From: Paraburkholderia elongata
GTDB taxonomy: Bacteria > Pseudomonadota > Gammaproteobacteria > Burkholderiales > Burkholderiaceae
Length of the DNA stretch: 64,000 nt
Direction: 5' to 3'
Assembly (NCBI RefSeq): GCF_013177735.1
Contig: NZ_WOEZ01000036.1
Coordinates: forward strand, 62,001-126,000
The translations under genes and the position numbers were made by a program. Each line of letters opens with the position of its first letter. Within the stretch, counting starts at the first letter, position 1. Under the pieces are notes generated by a model that searched no databases, was not told the DNA's origin, and worked only from the letters and a program-made list of their open reading frames with translations. This document shows positions 1 through 7,675 of the stretch, one piece after another.

Positions 1-237
1 GCGTGCACGCAGATTGTCGGCGTGCTGCTGGTGTTCACGTTGATGGTCGGGCCGGCTGCCGCTGCGCAGAACATGACGACGCGGCTCTCAACCGGTCTTG
101 TGCTCGCCGCCGTGTTTGCGCTGGTGCAGGCGTGGCTGGGTTTGACGCTGGCGTTCTATACCGATTGGCCGACGAGCTTCTGGATCACCGTGCTGTCGGC
201 GGTGGTGTATGGCGGAAGTTTGTTGAGGCGGCGTTGA
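1..237 (+). CDS. Metal ABC transporter permease (ABC-3 family), C-terminal end only
   Basis: The reading frame is open from base 1 to a TGA at 235-237, so only the last 78 residues of the protein lie in the window. They contain two hydrophobic helices and the stretch VGVLLVFTLMVGPAAAAQ, which resembles the helix near the C-terminus of ZnuB/MntB-type permeases. Such proteins form the membrane channel of high-affinity zinc or manganese importers and work with an ATPase and a binding protein, presumably encoded upstream of the window. The metal cannot be told from this fragment. The family call is by resemblance of a short piece. Confidence 0.75.
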   Translation, partial: ACTQIVGVLLVFTLMVGPAAAAQNMTTRLSTGLVLAAVFALVQAWLGLTLAFYTDWPTSFWITVLSAVVYGGSLLRRR

Positions 238-246
238 AGCTGCGCT

Positions 247-1104
247 TCAACCGAACAACACCTTCGCGTGATGCGCGAGATGATCCTCGATGAAAGTCGA
301 GATGAAGTAATACCCGTGGTCGTAGCCTGCATGACGACGCAACGTCAGCGGCTGTCCCGCGGCCTTGCAGGCAGCTTCGAACACATCCGGGTTCAGCTGC
401 TCGGCAAGGAACTGATCCGCCAGCCCCTGATCGACCAGAATCCCTTGCGCGAACTTGCGCGATGCGTGGGCGACCAGTTCGCTCGAGTCATACTGCTTCC
501 ACCCTTCACGGTCCTCGCCCAGATACCCGCTGAACGCCTTCACGCCCCACGGGCACTGTGAAGGCGCGGCGATCGGCGCGAACGCCGACACCGACCGATA
601 GATCTCCGGGTTGCGCAGCGCCAGCATCAACGCGCCATGACCACCCATCGAATGCCCGAAGATGCCTAGGCGCGCACCGTCCACCGGTAGATTCGCGAGC
701 ACCGTTTCGCGCAGTTCATCGCGCACATACGAGTACATCCGATAGTGCTTCGCCCACGGCTGCTGCGTCGCGTTGACGTAAAAGCCCGCCCCCACGCCGA
801 AGTCCCACGCCGCGCTTTCGCCCGGCACGCCCGCACCACGCGGACTGGTGTCCGGCGCGATCAGCGCGATGCCGTGCTGTGCCGCGAAGCGCTGCGCGCC
901 CGCCTTGACCGGAAAGGTTTCTTCCGTGCTGGTCAGACCCGCGAGATAGAACAGCGCGGGCACATTCGCGTTGGCCTGTAAGGCCTGCGGCGGCAGATAC
1001 ACCGAGAAGCGCATCGGCAGACCGACGGTCTGCGAGTCGTGCCGGTAGATCCGCTGCTCGCCGCCATAGCAGGCATGCGACGACAAGAGTTCAAGCATCG
1101 ACAT
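247..1104 (-). CDS. fghA: S-formylglutathione hydrolase
   Basis: This 285-residue esterase D-family enzyme hydrolyses S-formylglutathione to formate and glutathione, the second step of glutathione-dependent formaldehyde detoxification in the cytoplasm. The nucleophile elbow GHSMGGHGAL places the catalytic serine near residue 152. The later DQGLADQFL and HAGYDHGYYF stretches supply the family's Asp and His. Length is normal for the family. It lies 30 bp downstream of the frmA-like dehydrogenase on the same strand, so the two steps are probably co-transcribed. No adjacent FrmR-type repressor is visible. Confidence 0.95.
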   Translation of the reverse strand: MSMLELLSSHACYGGEQRIYRHDSQTVGLPMRFSVYLPPQALQANANVPALFYLAGLTSTEETFPVKAGAQRFAAQHGIALIAPDTSPRGAGVPGESAAWDFGVGAGFYVNATQQPWAKHYRMYSYVRDELRETVLANLPVDGARLGIFGHSMGGHGALMLALRNPEIYRSVSAFAPIAAPSQCPWGVKAFSGYLGEDREGWKQYDSSELVAHASRKFAQGILVDQGLADQFLAEQLNPDVFEAACKAAGQPLTLRRHAGYDHGYYFISTFIEDHLAHHAKVLFG

Positions 1105-1134
1105 GCTCCTTCTGTTTCGCGAAACCGTGCCGCG

Positions 1135-2241
1135 TTAGTACAGCACGACCGAGCGGATCGACTCGCCCTTCTTCATCAGGTCGAAGCCTTCGTTGATGCG
1201 CTCGAGCGGCAGACGGTGCGTGATCAGATCGTCGATATTGATCTTGCCTTCCATGTACCAGTCGACGATTTTCGGCACGTCCGTGCGGCCGCGTGCGCCG
1301 CCAAACGCCGAGCCCTTCCACTCGCGGCCCGTCACCAGCTGGAACGGACGCGTGCTGATCTCTTCGCCCGCCGCCGCCACGCCGATGATGAACGACTGGC
1401 CCCAACCCTTGTGCGTGCACTCCAGCGCCTGACGCATCACCTTGGTGTTGCCGATACATTCGAACGAATAGTCCGCGCCGCCATCGGTGAGTTGCACGAT
1501 GTGATCGACCACATTCTCGACTTCGTTGGGGTTGATGAAGTGGGTCATGCCGAACTTCTTCGCCAGTTCAATGCGGCCCGGGTTGATATCGACACCGATG
1601 ATCTTGTCCGCACCGACCATTTTGGCGCCCTGAATCACGTTCAAGCCGATGCCGCCGAGACCGAACACCACGACGTTCGCGCCCGCCTCGACCTTCGCCG
1701 AATACACGACCGCGCCGACACCGGTTGTCACGCCGCAGCCGATGTAGCAGATCTTGTCGAACGGAGCATCTTCACGCACCTTCGCCACCGCGATTTCCGG
1801 CACGACGATGTAGTTCGAGAACGTGGACGTGCCCATGTAGTGAAACAGCGGCTTGCCATCAAGCGAGAAGCGCGAGGTTGCGTCGGGCATCAGGCCACGG
1901 CCTTGCGTCGAACGGATTGCCTGGCAAAGATTGGTCTTGCGCGACAGACAGAATTTGCACTGACGGCATTCCGGCGTGTAGAGGGGAATGACGTGGTCGC
2001 CCTTCTTCAGCGTGCCCACGCCCGGGCCCACATCGACGATCACACCCGCACCTTCGTGGCCGAGAATCGCCGGGAAGATGCCTTCCGGATCGGCGCCGGA
2101 CAGCGTGTAGTAGTCGGTGTGGCAGATCCCCGTCGCCTTCAATTCGATCAGGACTTCACCGGCGCGCGGGCCTTCCAGATCCACTTCTTCGATCGTCAAC
2201 GGGGCGTCGGCTTTCCATGCAATTGCTGCTTTGGTCTTCAT
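1135..2241 (-). CDS. frmA: S-(hydroxymethyl)glutathione dehydrogenase, class III zinc alcohol dehydrogenase
   Basis: The enzyme (368 residues) oxidises the spontaneous formaldehyde-glutathione adduct to S-formylglutathione with NAD. The start at MKTKAAIAWK is chosen because it gives the standard family N-terminus; the frame stays open further upstream. Visible motifs are the catalytic zinc site (ATGICHTDYY, GHEGAGVIVDVG), the structural zinc cluster CRQCKFCLSRKTNLC and the nucleotide-binding GLGGIGLNVIQGA. It forms a two-gene formaldehyde detoxification unit with fghA just downstream. All key residues are present. Confidence 0.96.
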   Translation of the reverse strand: MKTKAAIAWKADAPLTIEEVDLEGPRAGEVLIELKATGICHTDYYTLSGADPEGIFPAILGHEGAGVIVDVGPGVGTLKKGDHVIPLYTPECRQCKFCLSRKTNLCQAIRSTQGRGLMPDATSRFSLDGKPLFHYMGTSTFSNYIVVPEIAVAKVREDAPFDKICYIGCGVTTGVGAVVYSAKVEAGANVVVFGLGGIGLNVIQGAKMVGADKIIGVDINPGRIELAKKFGMTHFINPNEVENVVDHIVQLTDGGADYSFECIGNTKVMRQALECTHKGWGQSFIIGVAAAGEEISTRPFQLVTGREWKGSAFGGARGRTDVPKIVDWYMEGKINIDDLITHRLPLERINEGFDLMKKGESIRSVVLY

Positions 2242-2366
2242 CGTGAATGCTCCTGTGAGTCTGTGAATGCCTGGCGCGTCGCGGCGGGATGTCGCGCGGC
2301 GTGCCGGTGTCGCGGTTCGGCTGCTGCAAGTTCGCCTGCCGCAGTTAATTCGTGTGCCAGGCTCTG

Positions 2367-2392
2367 GCCGGACGAGGTTGTTCTCGTCCGGC
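2367..2392. other. Perfect 10-bp inverted repeat upstream of frmA
   Basis: GCCGGACGAG at 2367-2376 pairs with CTCGTCCGGC at 2383-2392 around a 6-nt loop. It lies in the 241-bp gap between the end of the xylulokinase gene and the frmA start. On the minus strand no T-run follows, so a classical terminator is not supported. It could end xylulokinase transcription or be a regulatory site for frmA. Confidence 0.45.
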
Positions 2393-2482
2393 ATCATGTG
2401 CTGGCCTATAACTTAGCGCGCGAAAGTCGTAATGGTATTGCAAAGTACGTCGCGGCATTGTCTATAGCGGACATCGCCTCAG

Positions 2483-4012
2483 TTACCGAAGCGGGGTTTC
2501 GCCGAACCATGATTCGACCCGGCCATACAGGTCGAGAAAACGCGCATAACGTTCGGCGAGCGCCGCATCGCCTTGTGGCGAAGCGACACGCGTCGCGCCC
2601 GGTGCAAGCGCGGCGAGATCCCTCGCGTGCCAATGCCCGCTCGCCAATCCGCCGAGGATGGCAGCGCCACGCGGCGCCGCGTTCGGACAATCGACCGCAT
2701 ACAACTCGACGTTCAGCGCATCGGCGAGCAACTGCCGCCAGCGCGCATCCACGGAACCGCCGCCGGCGAGCTTCAATGTGTTCACGGTCGCGCCGCTCGC
2801 GCGAATCGCGTCGAGCCCGGCGCGCAACGAGAACGCGACGCCTTCGAATGCGGCGCGCATCATCGTGCCGCGCGTGTGGTCGAGCGCGAGGCCAAGCCAG
2901 CCGCCACGCGCCGCCGGGTTGAGCCACGGGGTGCGTTCGCCGGTGAGGTACGGCAGAAAAGTCAGGCCCGCTGCGGCACTTGGGGTAGCGCCTGTCGCAT
3001 CGCCAAGGGCACCACCTGATACGTTGCCTGAGGCACTGCCGGATGCATTGCCGAACGTAACGCTCGACGCACCGGCAGACGCATCACCGAACGCTTCACG
3101 ATAGGCATCGGCCCATTCATACGACAGCCAGCCCCGCACGCGTTCGAGCGCGACGCCGACGTTTTGCATCGCCGCCATCCGATACCAGTGATCGCTCGCC
3201 GCGCGATAGCGATGCAGGCCTTTCGCCGCTTGCGGTGCGTGTTCCGTGAGCACGACGATTTGTCCACCGGTGCCGGTGGTGAGCAACGCGTCGCCGTCGC
3301 TCGCGAGACCACTGCCGAGCGCGGCACAGGGCGTATCGGCAGCACCAATCGCGAGCACAATGCCGGCGCGCAGACCCAGCTCCTGCGCCGCTTTCTGCGA
3401 CAAAATGCCACCTGCCGCATAGGAAGGCGCAAGCGGCGCAAACCATTCATGCGGCAATTCGAGCCGATCGAGCAGCGCCAGATCCCATACGCCGGCCGGA
3501 TCGGCAAGCGCCGTCGCGCAGGCATCGGAGGGATCGGTTGCCACCGCGCCACCCAGCGCCACGCGCAGCCAGTCTTTCGGTTGCAGCGCCCAACGTGCTT
3601 TGCGCGCGGACTGCGGTTCGTGCTGCACGATCCAGCGCAGCAACGGGCCGGCCATGCCGGGCGCTACGGGATTCGGTTGCGGCTCGGGCCACTCATCGAG
3701 CAAGGCGAGAGCCCGCGTGTCGGGCCAGAGCATCGCGGGCCGCACGGCTTCGCCGTCGGCATCCACCAGAACCACGCCGTGCATCTGCCCGGAAAAGCCG
3801 ATCGCCTCTACGTCTCGCCGCGCGTCAGCAGGTAATCGCGCCGCAGCCCCGCAGAGCGCACGCCACCAGGTCTGCACCGACATTTCCGCCCAACCCGCGT
3901 GCGGCGTTTCGAGCGCATAAGCGACGCTCGCTGCCGCCTGCTCGCGGCCGTTTTCGTCGACGATAACGACTTTGAGGGAGCCTGTGCCGAGATCGATGCC
4001 AAGAAAAGTCAT
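2483..4012 (-). CDS. xylB: Xylulokinase-like FGGY carbohydrate kinase
   Basis: The protein (509 residues) begins with the FGGY phosphate-binding signature GIDLGTGSLKVVIVDENG. It has the sugar-site stretch SGQMHGVVLVD and GAADTPCAALGSG, where Asp226 would be the catalytic base. It should phosphorylate D-xylulose or a related ketose with ATP. Residues about 309-349 are a low-complexity Gly/Ala/Ser/Asn stretch that looks inserted in the second domain. No xylose isomerase or transporter is adjacent, so the physiological sugar is uncertain. Confidence 0.88.
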   Translation of the reverse strand: MTFLGIDLGTGSLKVVIVDENGREQAAASVAYALETPHAGWAEMSVQTWWRALCGAAARLPADARRDVEAIGFSGQMHGVVLVDADGEAVRPAMLWPDTRALALLDEWPEPQPNPVAPGMAGPLLRWIVQHEPQSARKARWALQPKDWLRVALGGAVATDPSDACATALADPAGVWDLALLDRLELPHEWFAPLAPSYAAGGILSQKAAQELGLRAGIVLAIGAADTPCAALGSGLASDGDALLTTGTGGQIVVLTEHAPQAAKGLHRYRAASDHWYRMAAMQNVGVALERVRGWLSYEWADAYREAFGDASAGASSVTFGNASGSASGNVSGGALGDATGATPSAAAGLTFLPYLTGERTPWLNPAARGGWLGLALDHTRGTMMRAAFEGVAFSLRAGLDAIRASGATVNTLKLAGGGSVDARWRQLLADALNVELYAVDCPNAAPRGAAILGGLASGHWHARDLAALAPGATRVASPQGDAALAERYARFLDLYGRVESWFGETPLR

Positions 4013-4443
4013 GAGCGATAGAACATCTAATGAGGCATGGGAAAACGCACACGGAAGGTGCGGATAGCGCTGTATTTTCCATCATCGGAGACAGGCTTTC
4101 GAGGCGTGTCGGCAACCGCGCAGCGGCCTAAGTGAAAACCCTCAATTCGCGGGTTAACCCCGTCAAACGGGACGCCAGGCGAAAACAGCACTATGCGCAC
4201 AGCCAGATACACCTCATTGTTTTTAACACATATCACCTGAAGCGACGCCGCGCACGCACACGCCTCGCCGCTGCATGGGGCTTACAGCCGATTTGTGCGG
4301 TGCGCGCATTTCTTTTGGCTTTCAAACGGGCCTCGTGCATATCGTCACCGGGAATGCCGGAATAGGCCCCAGTGGTCTTGTTGCACTTTATCGTTCCGCA
4401 TACCTTGGAGCCATCCCAAAACGAGATGGTGGAGAGAGACAAA
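4013..4443. other. 431-bp divergent intergenic region
   Basis: This gap separates the minus-strand xylulokinase from the plus-strand purine permease and must carry promoters for both. It is less GC-rich than the genes, with AT-rich stretches around 4190-4240. I see no RNA gene or recognisable riboswitch in it. A purine-rich ribosome binding site (GGAGAG) lies at 4431-4436, just before the permease start. Confidence 0.5.
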
Positions 4444-5856
4444 ATGCAATCGAACACGGTTCACCCGTGCGACGAGCGACTGCCCGCGGGCCAGTTGCTG
4501 ACGCTCGGCATTCAGCACGTTTTGGTGATGTACGCAGGCGCAGTTGCGGTGCCGCTCATCATTGGCGCCGCGTTGAAACTGCCGAAAGACCAGATCGCGT
4601 TCCTGATCAGCGCAGATCTGTTTTCCTGTGGCATCGCTACGCTGATTCAGACGCTCGGTCTGTGGATCTTCGGCATTCGTCTGCCGGTCATCATGGGCTG
4701 CACATTTGCGGCCGTCGGTCCGATGGTCGCGATCGGCACGAATCCATCGCTCGGTATTCTCGATATCTTCGGCTCGACGATCGCGGCCGGCGTCATCGGC
4801 ATCCTTCTCGCGCCGGCGGTCGGCAAGCTGCTGCGCTTTTTCCCGCCGGTGGTGATCGGCGTGGTGATCTCGGTGATCGGTCTGTCGCTGATGGAAGTGG
4901 GCATCAACTGGGCGGCCGGCGGCGTGGGCAACCCTGATTACGGCAATCCGATCTACCTCGGCCTGTCGCTGCTCGTGCTGATGCTGATTCTGCTCATCAA
5001 CAAGTTCGCCAAGGGCTTCCTCGCCAATATTTCGGTGCTGCTCGGCATCGTCGCGGGTTTCGTGATCGCGCTGGCGCTCGGCCGCGTCAACATGGACGGC
5101 GTCACGCACGCACCGTGGGTCGGCATCGTGATGCCGTTCCACTTCGGCCTGCCGCATTTCGATCCGCTCGCGATCGCGACAATGGTCACCGTGATGTTCG
5201 TCACCTTCATCGAATCGACCGGCATGTTCCTCGCGGTCGGCGACATGGTCGATCGTCCGGTCGATCAGAAGACGCTGGTGCGCGGTCTGCGCGTCGACGG
5301 TCTGGGCACGCTGATCGGTGGCATCTTCAACTCGTTTCCGCATACCTCGTTCTCGCAGAACGTCGGCCTGATCGGCGTGACGGGCGTGAAGAGCCGCTTT
5401 GTCTGCGCGATGGGCGGCGTGATCCTGGTGCTGCTGGGCCTGTTCCCGAAGATGGCGCAAGTGGTTGCTTCGGTGCCGGCCTTCGTACTGGGCGGTGCGG
5501 GCATCGTGATGTTCGGCATGGTCGCGGCGAACGGCATCAAGGTGCTGGCCAAGGTCGACTTCGTGAAGAACCACCACAACCTGTTCATCGTCGCAGTCAG
5601 TATCGGCATGGGTCTGGTGCCGGTGGTGTCGCCGCAATTTTTCTCGAAGCTGCCGCCGGCGCTGTCGCCGCTGTTGCATAGCGGGATCTTGCTGGCGTCG
5701 GTGTCGGCGGTGGTGCTGAACCTGATCTTCAACGGTGTGAAGAGCGAGAAGAAGGCGCAGTGCGAAATTCGCAAGGCCGGACATGATTTCGACGGACGCG
5801 GCGGCAATGAACCGAAGGGCGGCGACGAGATACTGCGTGCCGCGGATGCGCACTGA
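4444..5856 (+). CDS. Xanthine/uric acid permease, NCS2 (nucleobase-cation symporter-2) family
   Basis: An inner-membrane purine permease of 470 residues from the chosen start (MQSNTVHPCD, with GGAG 9 nt upstream). It has about a dozen hydrophobic helices. The signature QNVGLIGVTGV around the middle of the sequence is the nucleobase-ascorbate transporter motif. The FGIRLPVIMGCTFAAVGPM segment is typical of the xanthine/urate branch (PucK/UacT/PbuX-like). Substrate is inferred to be xanthine or urate driven by an ion gradient. No purine catabolism genes are next to it here. Its 3' flank carries a 15-bp repeat array and a terminator. Confidence 0.88.
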   Translation: MQSNTVHPCDERLPAGQLLTLGIQHVLVMYAGAVAVPLIIGAALKLPKDQIAFLISADLFSCGIATLIQTLGLWIFGIRLPVIMGCTFAAVGPMVAIGTNPSLGILDIFGSTIAAGVIGILLAPAVGKLLRFFPPVVIGVVISVIGLSLMEVGINWAAGGVGNPDYGNPIYLGLSLLVLMLILLINKFAKGFLANISVLLGIVAGFVIALALGRVNMDGVTHAPWVGIVMPFHFGLPHFDPLAIATMVTVMFVTFIESTGMFLAVGDMVDRPVDQKTLVRGLRVDGLGTLIGGIFNSFPHTSFSQNVGLIGVTGVKSRFVCAMGGVILVLLGLFPKMAQVVASVPAFVLGGAGIVMFGMVAANGIKVLAKVDFVKNHHNLFIVAVSIGMGLVPVVSPQFFSKLPPALSPLLHSGILLASVSAVVLNLIFNGVKSEKKAQCEIRKAGHDFDGRGGNEPKGGDEILRAADAH

Positions 5857-5915
5857 GCATCCGACTGGAACCGGCGCCGCGCGACAGAGATCGCGCTGAG
5901 CGCGAGCGCTGAGTT

Positions 5916-6035
5916 GAGTTGGGTTGATCTGAGTTGGATTGATCTGAGTTGGGTTGATCTGAGTTGGGTTGATCTGAGTTGGGTTGATCTGAGTTGGGTT
6001 GATCTGAGTTGGGTTGATCCGAGCTGGATTGATCT
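5916..6035. repeat. Eight tandem copies of a 15-bp repeat
   Basis: The unit GAGTTGGGTTGATCT is repeated head to tail eight times from 5916 to 6035. Units 2, 7 and 8 carry single or double changes. The array starts about 60 bp after the permease stop codon and ends 10 bp before a terminator stem. Because 15 is divisible by three, one plus frame reads as a pentapeptide repeat and the minus strand as another, but neither has an independent sign of being translated. Confidence 0.95.
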
Positions 6036-6045
6036 GAGCATCAAC

Positions 6046-6076
6046 AAAAACGCCACGGCATGCCGTGGCGTTTTTT
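6046..6076. terminator. Bidirectional intrinsic terminator
   Basis: A perfect stem, ACGCCACGGCA then TGCCGTGGCGT, has an A-run on the left and a T-run on the right. It therefore has a U-tract on either strand. It sits between the convergent permease and outer-membrane efflux genes and can end transcripts from both. Confidence 0.9.
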
Positions 6077-6156
6077 ATTACCCGCTGCGCAGGACGGCTT
6101 TCCTGATAAAACCCAAAACCGCCCCAAGCGCCTGCTACTACGAGACTACAAGAGAC

Positions 6157-7674
6157 TCAACCCGCGGTCGCTGCCGAAGCCGCCACCGGCGCACTCGCCG
6201 CACCGTAATCGACCGGCGCATCGGCCGGACGCGGCTGCTCGCCGGCCCGTTCGATCCAGCCGCCGCCGAGTGCCTGATACAGCGTGACCAGGTTCTGCAG
6301 ACGCTGCATGCGCGCGGTCACCAGCAACTGCTGCGATACATACAGATCGTTCTGTGCAGTCAGCACCGACAGATAACTGTCCACGCCATTTGTATAACGC
6401 AGATTCGACAGATCCAGCCGGCGCTGTTCCGCAAAGGTATTGCGCACCAGCGCATCTATCTGCTGATCGTACGTGCCGCGTGCCGCCAGTCCGTCCGCCA
6501 CTTCGCGGAAGGCCGTCTGGATCGCCTTTTCATACGTGGCGATCTGGATGTTCTTCTGCACGGTGGCGAGATCGAGGTTGGCCTTGTTCGCGCCGCCCTC
6601 GAAGATCGGCAATGTGATCGACGGCGCGAAGCTCCACGCCGCCGAACCCGGCTTGAAGAGACCACCGAGCGTTGGGCTCAGCGTGCCGAAACTGCCGGTC
6701 AGCGAGACCTTCGGGAAGAACGCTGCGCGCGCCGCGCCGATGTTCGCGTTGGCCGCAAGCAGGTTCTCTTCAGCCTCCATGATGTCCGGACGACGCGTCA
6801 GCAGATCGGACGGCAACCCCGCCGGAATATCCGTGAGGAGATTCTGATTGTCCAACGACATGCCCGGCGGCAGATCGCCCGGCAACGGCTCGCCGAGCAG
6901 CAGCACGAGCGCGTTATCCGCCTGAGCCCGCAGACGCGCCTGCGACTGCAGGTTGGCCTGCGCCTGGTCGACCACTGTTTCCGCCTGCCGCAGATCCAGT
7001 TCCGAACCCGTGCCGTTGTCAAACTGCAGCTTGGTGATCCGGTACGACTCCTGGGCGGTCTTCAGCGTGTTCTGCGTGACCTTCAGCAGATCGTCTACCT
7101 CGAGCACCGTCATGTACTGATTGGCCACCTGCGAGACCAACGCGATTTCCGCGGCCTTGCGCGCCTGAGCGGTAGCCAGGTACTGAGCCAACGCCTGATC
7201 CTTCAGGCTTTGAATCCGCCCGAAGAAGTCGATTTCCCAGGAGGCGTTCAGACCCACCGAGTACGTGTTGGTGATCGTCAGACCGTTGGCCGATAGGTCC
7301 TTAGGCGTGCGCTGTTTGCTTTGCGAGGCCGCAGCGTTCAGCGTCGGGAACAGCGCCGCGCGGACGATTTGATACTGCGCCTGCGATGCCTGGATATTCA
7401 GCACCGACACGCGCAGATCGCGGTTGTTCTTCAGCGCGATTTCGATCAGCCGCTGCAAACGCGCGTCGACGAAGAAATCACGCCAGCCGATATCGGCTGC
7501 CGCCTGGCCATTCGCGGTCCGCGCGGCACCCGCCGCGGCCGGCTGCGTGTCGTACACGCCGCCGGTCGGGAAGGTGCTCGTCACGGGTTCGGCCGGGCGA
7601 TGGTACTTCGGCGCCATCGTGCAACCCGCGGCGAACAGCGCAACCGCCACTGCAATCAAAGAGTGTTTTTGCAT
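6157..7674 (-). CDS. oprB: RND efflux outer membrane lipoprotein (NodT/OprM family)
   Basis: This 505-residue TolC-like factor forms the outer-membrane exit duct of the tripartite drug efflux pump encoded with it. The start at MQKHSLIAVA gives a lipoprotein signal peptide with Cys18 in the lipobox (FAAGC). Two outer-membrane-efflux repeats follow, with the family stretches GWRDFFVD, LLTRRPDIMEAE and FREVADGLAARGTY. Its start lies one base beyond the permease stop, so translation is probably coupled. OprB is the Burkholderia BpeAB-OprB name and is used here by resemblance. The C-terminus ends in a short Ala-rich tail. Confidence 0.9.
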   Translation of the reverse strand: MQKHSLIAVAVALFAAGCTMAPKYHRPAEPVTSTFPTGGVYDTQPAAAGAARTANGQAAADIGWRDFFVDARLQRLIEIALKNNRDLRVSVLNIQASQAQYQIVRAALFPTLNAAASQSKQRTPKDLSANGLTITNTYSVGLNASWEIDFFGRIQSLKDQALAQYLATAQARKAAEIALVSQVANQYMTVLEVDDLLKVTQNTLKTAQESYRITKLQFDNGTGSELDLRQAETVVDQAQANLQSQARLRAQADNALVLLLGEPLPGDLPPGMSLDNQNLLTDIPAGLPSDLLTRRPDIMEAEENLLAANANIGAARAAFFPKVSLTGSFGTLSPTLGGLFKPGSAAWSFAPSITLPIFEGGANKANLDLATVQKNIQIATYEKAIQTAFREVADGLAARGTYDQQIDALVRNTFAEQRRLDLSNLRYTNGVDSYLSVLTAQNDLYVSQQLLVTARMQRLQNLVTLYQALGGGWIERAGEQPRPADAPVDYGAASAPVAASAATAG

Positions 7675-7675
7675 C

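Noticed and set aside
1039..2922. A 627-codon open frame on the plus strand opposite fghA, frmA and xylB
   Set aside because: It is antisense to three well-recognised genes, has Arg/His/Ala-rich composition typical of high-GC shadow frames and no family resemblance.
4013..4443. Purine riboswitch before the purine permease
   Set aside because: I could not find the conserved three-way junction core or loop sequences in the leader.
5916..6035. CRISPR array
   Set aside because: The 15-bp units are directly adjacent with no spacers, and no cas genes are nearby.
5265..6056. A 263-codon minus frame that begins with repeated QLRST units
   Set aside because: The start lies in a terminator stem and the repeats come from the 15-bp array; the rest is antisense to the permease.
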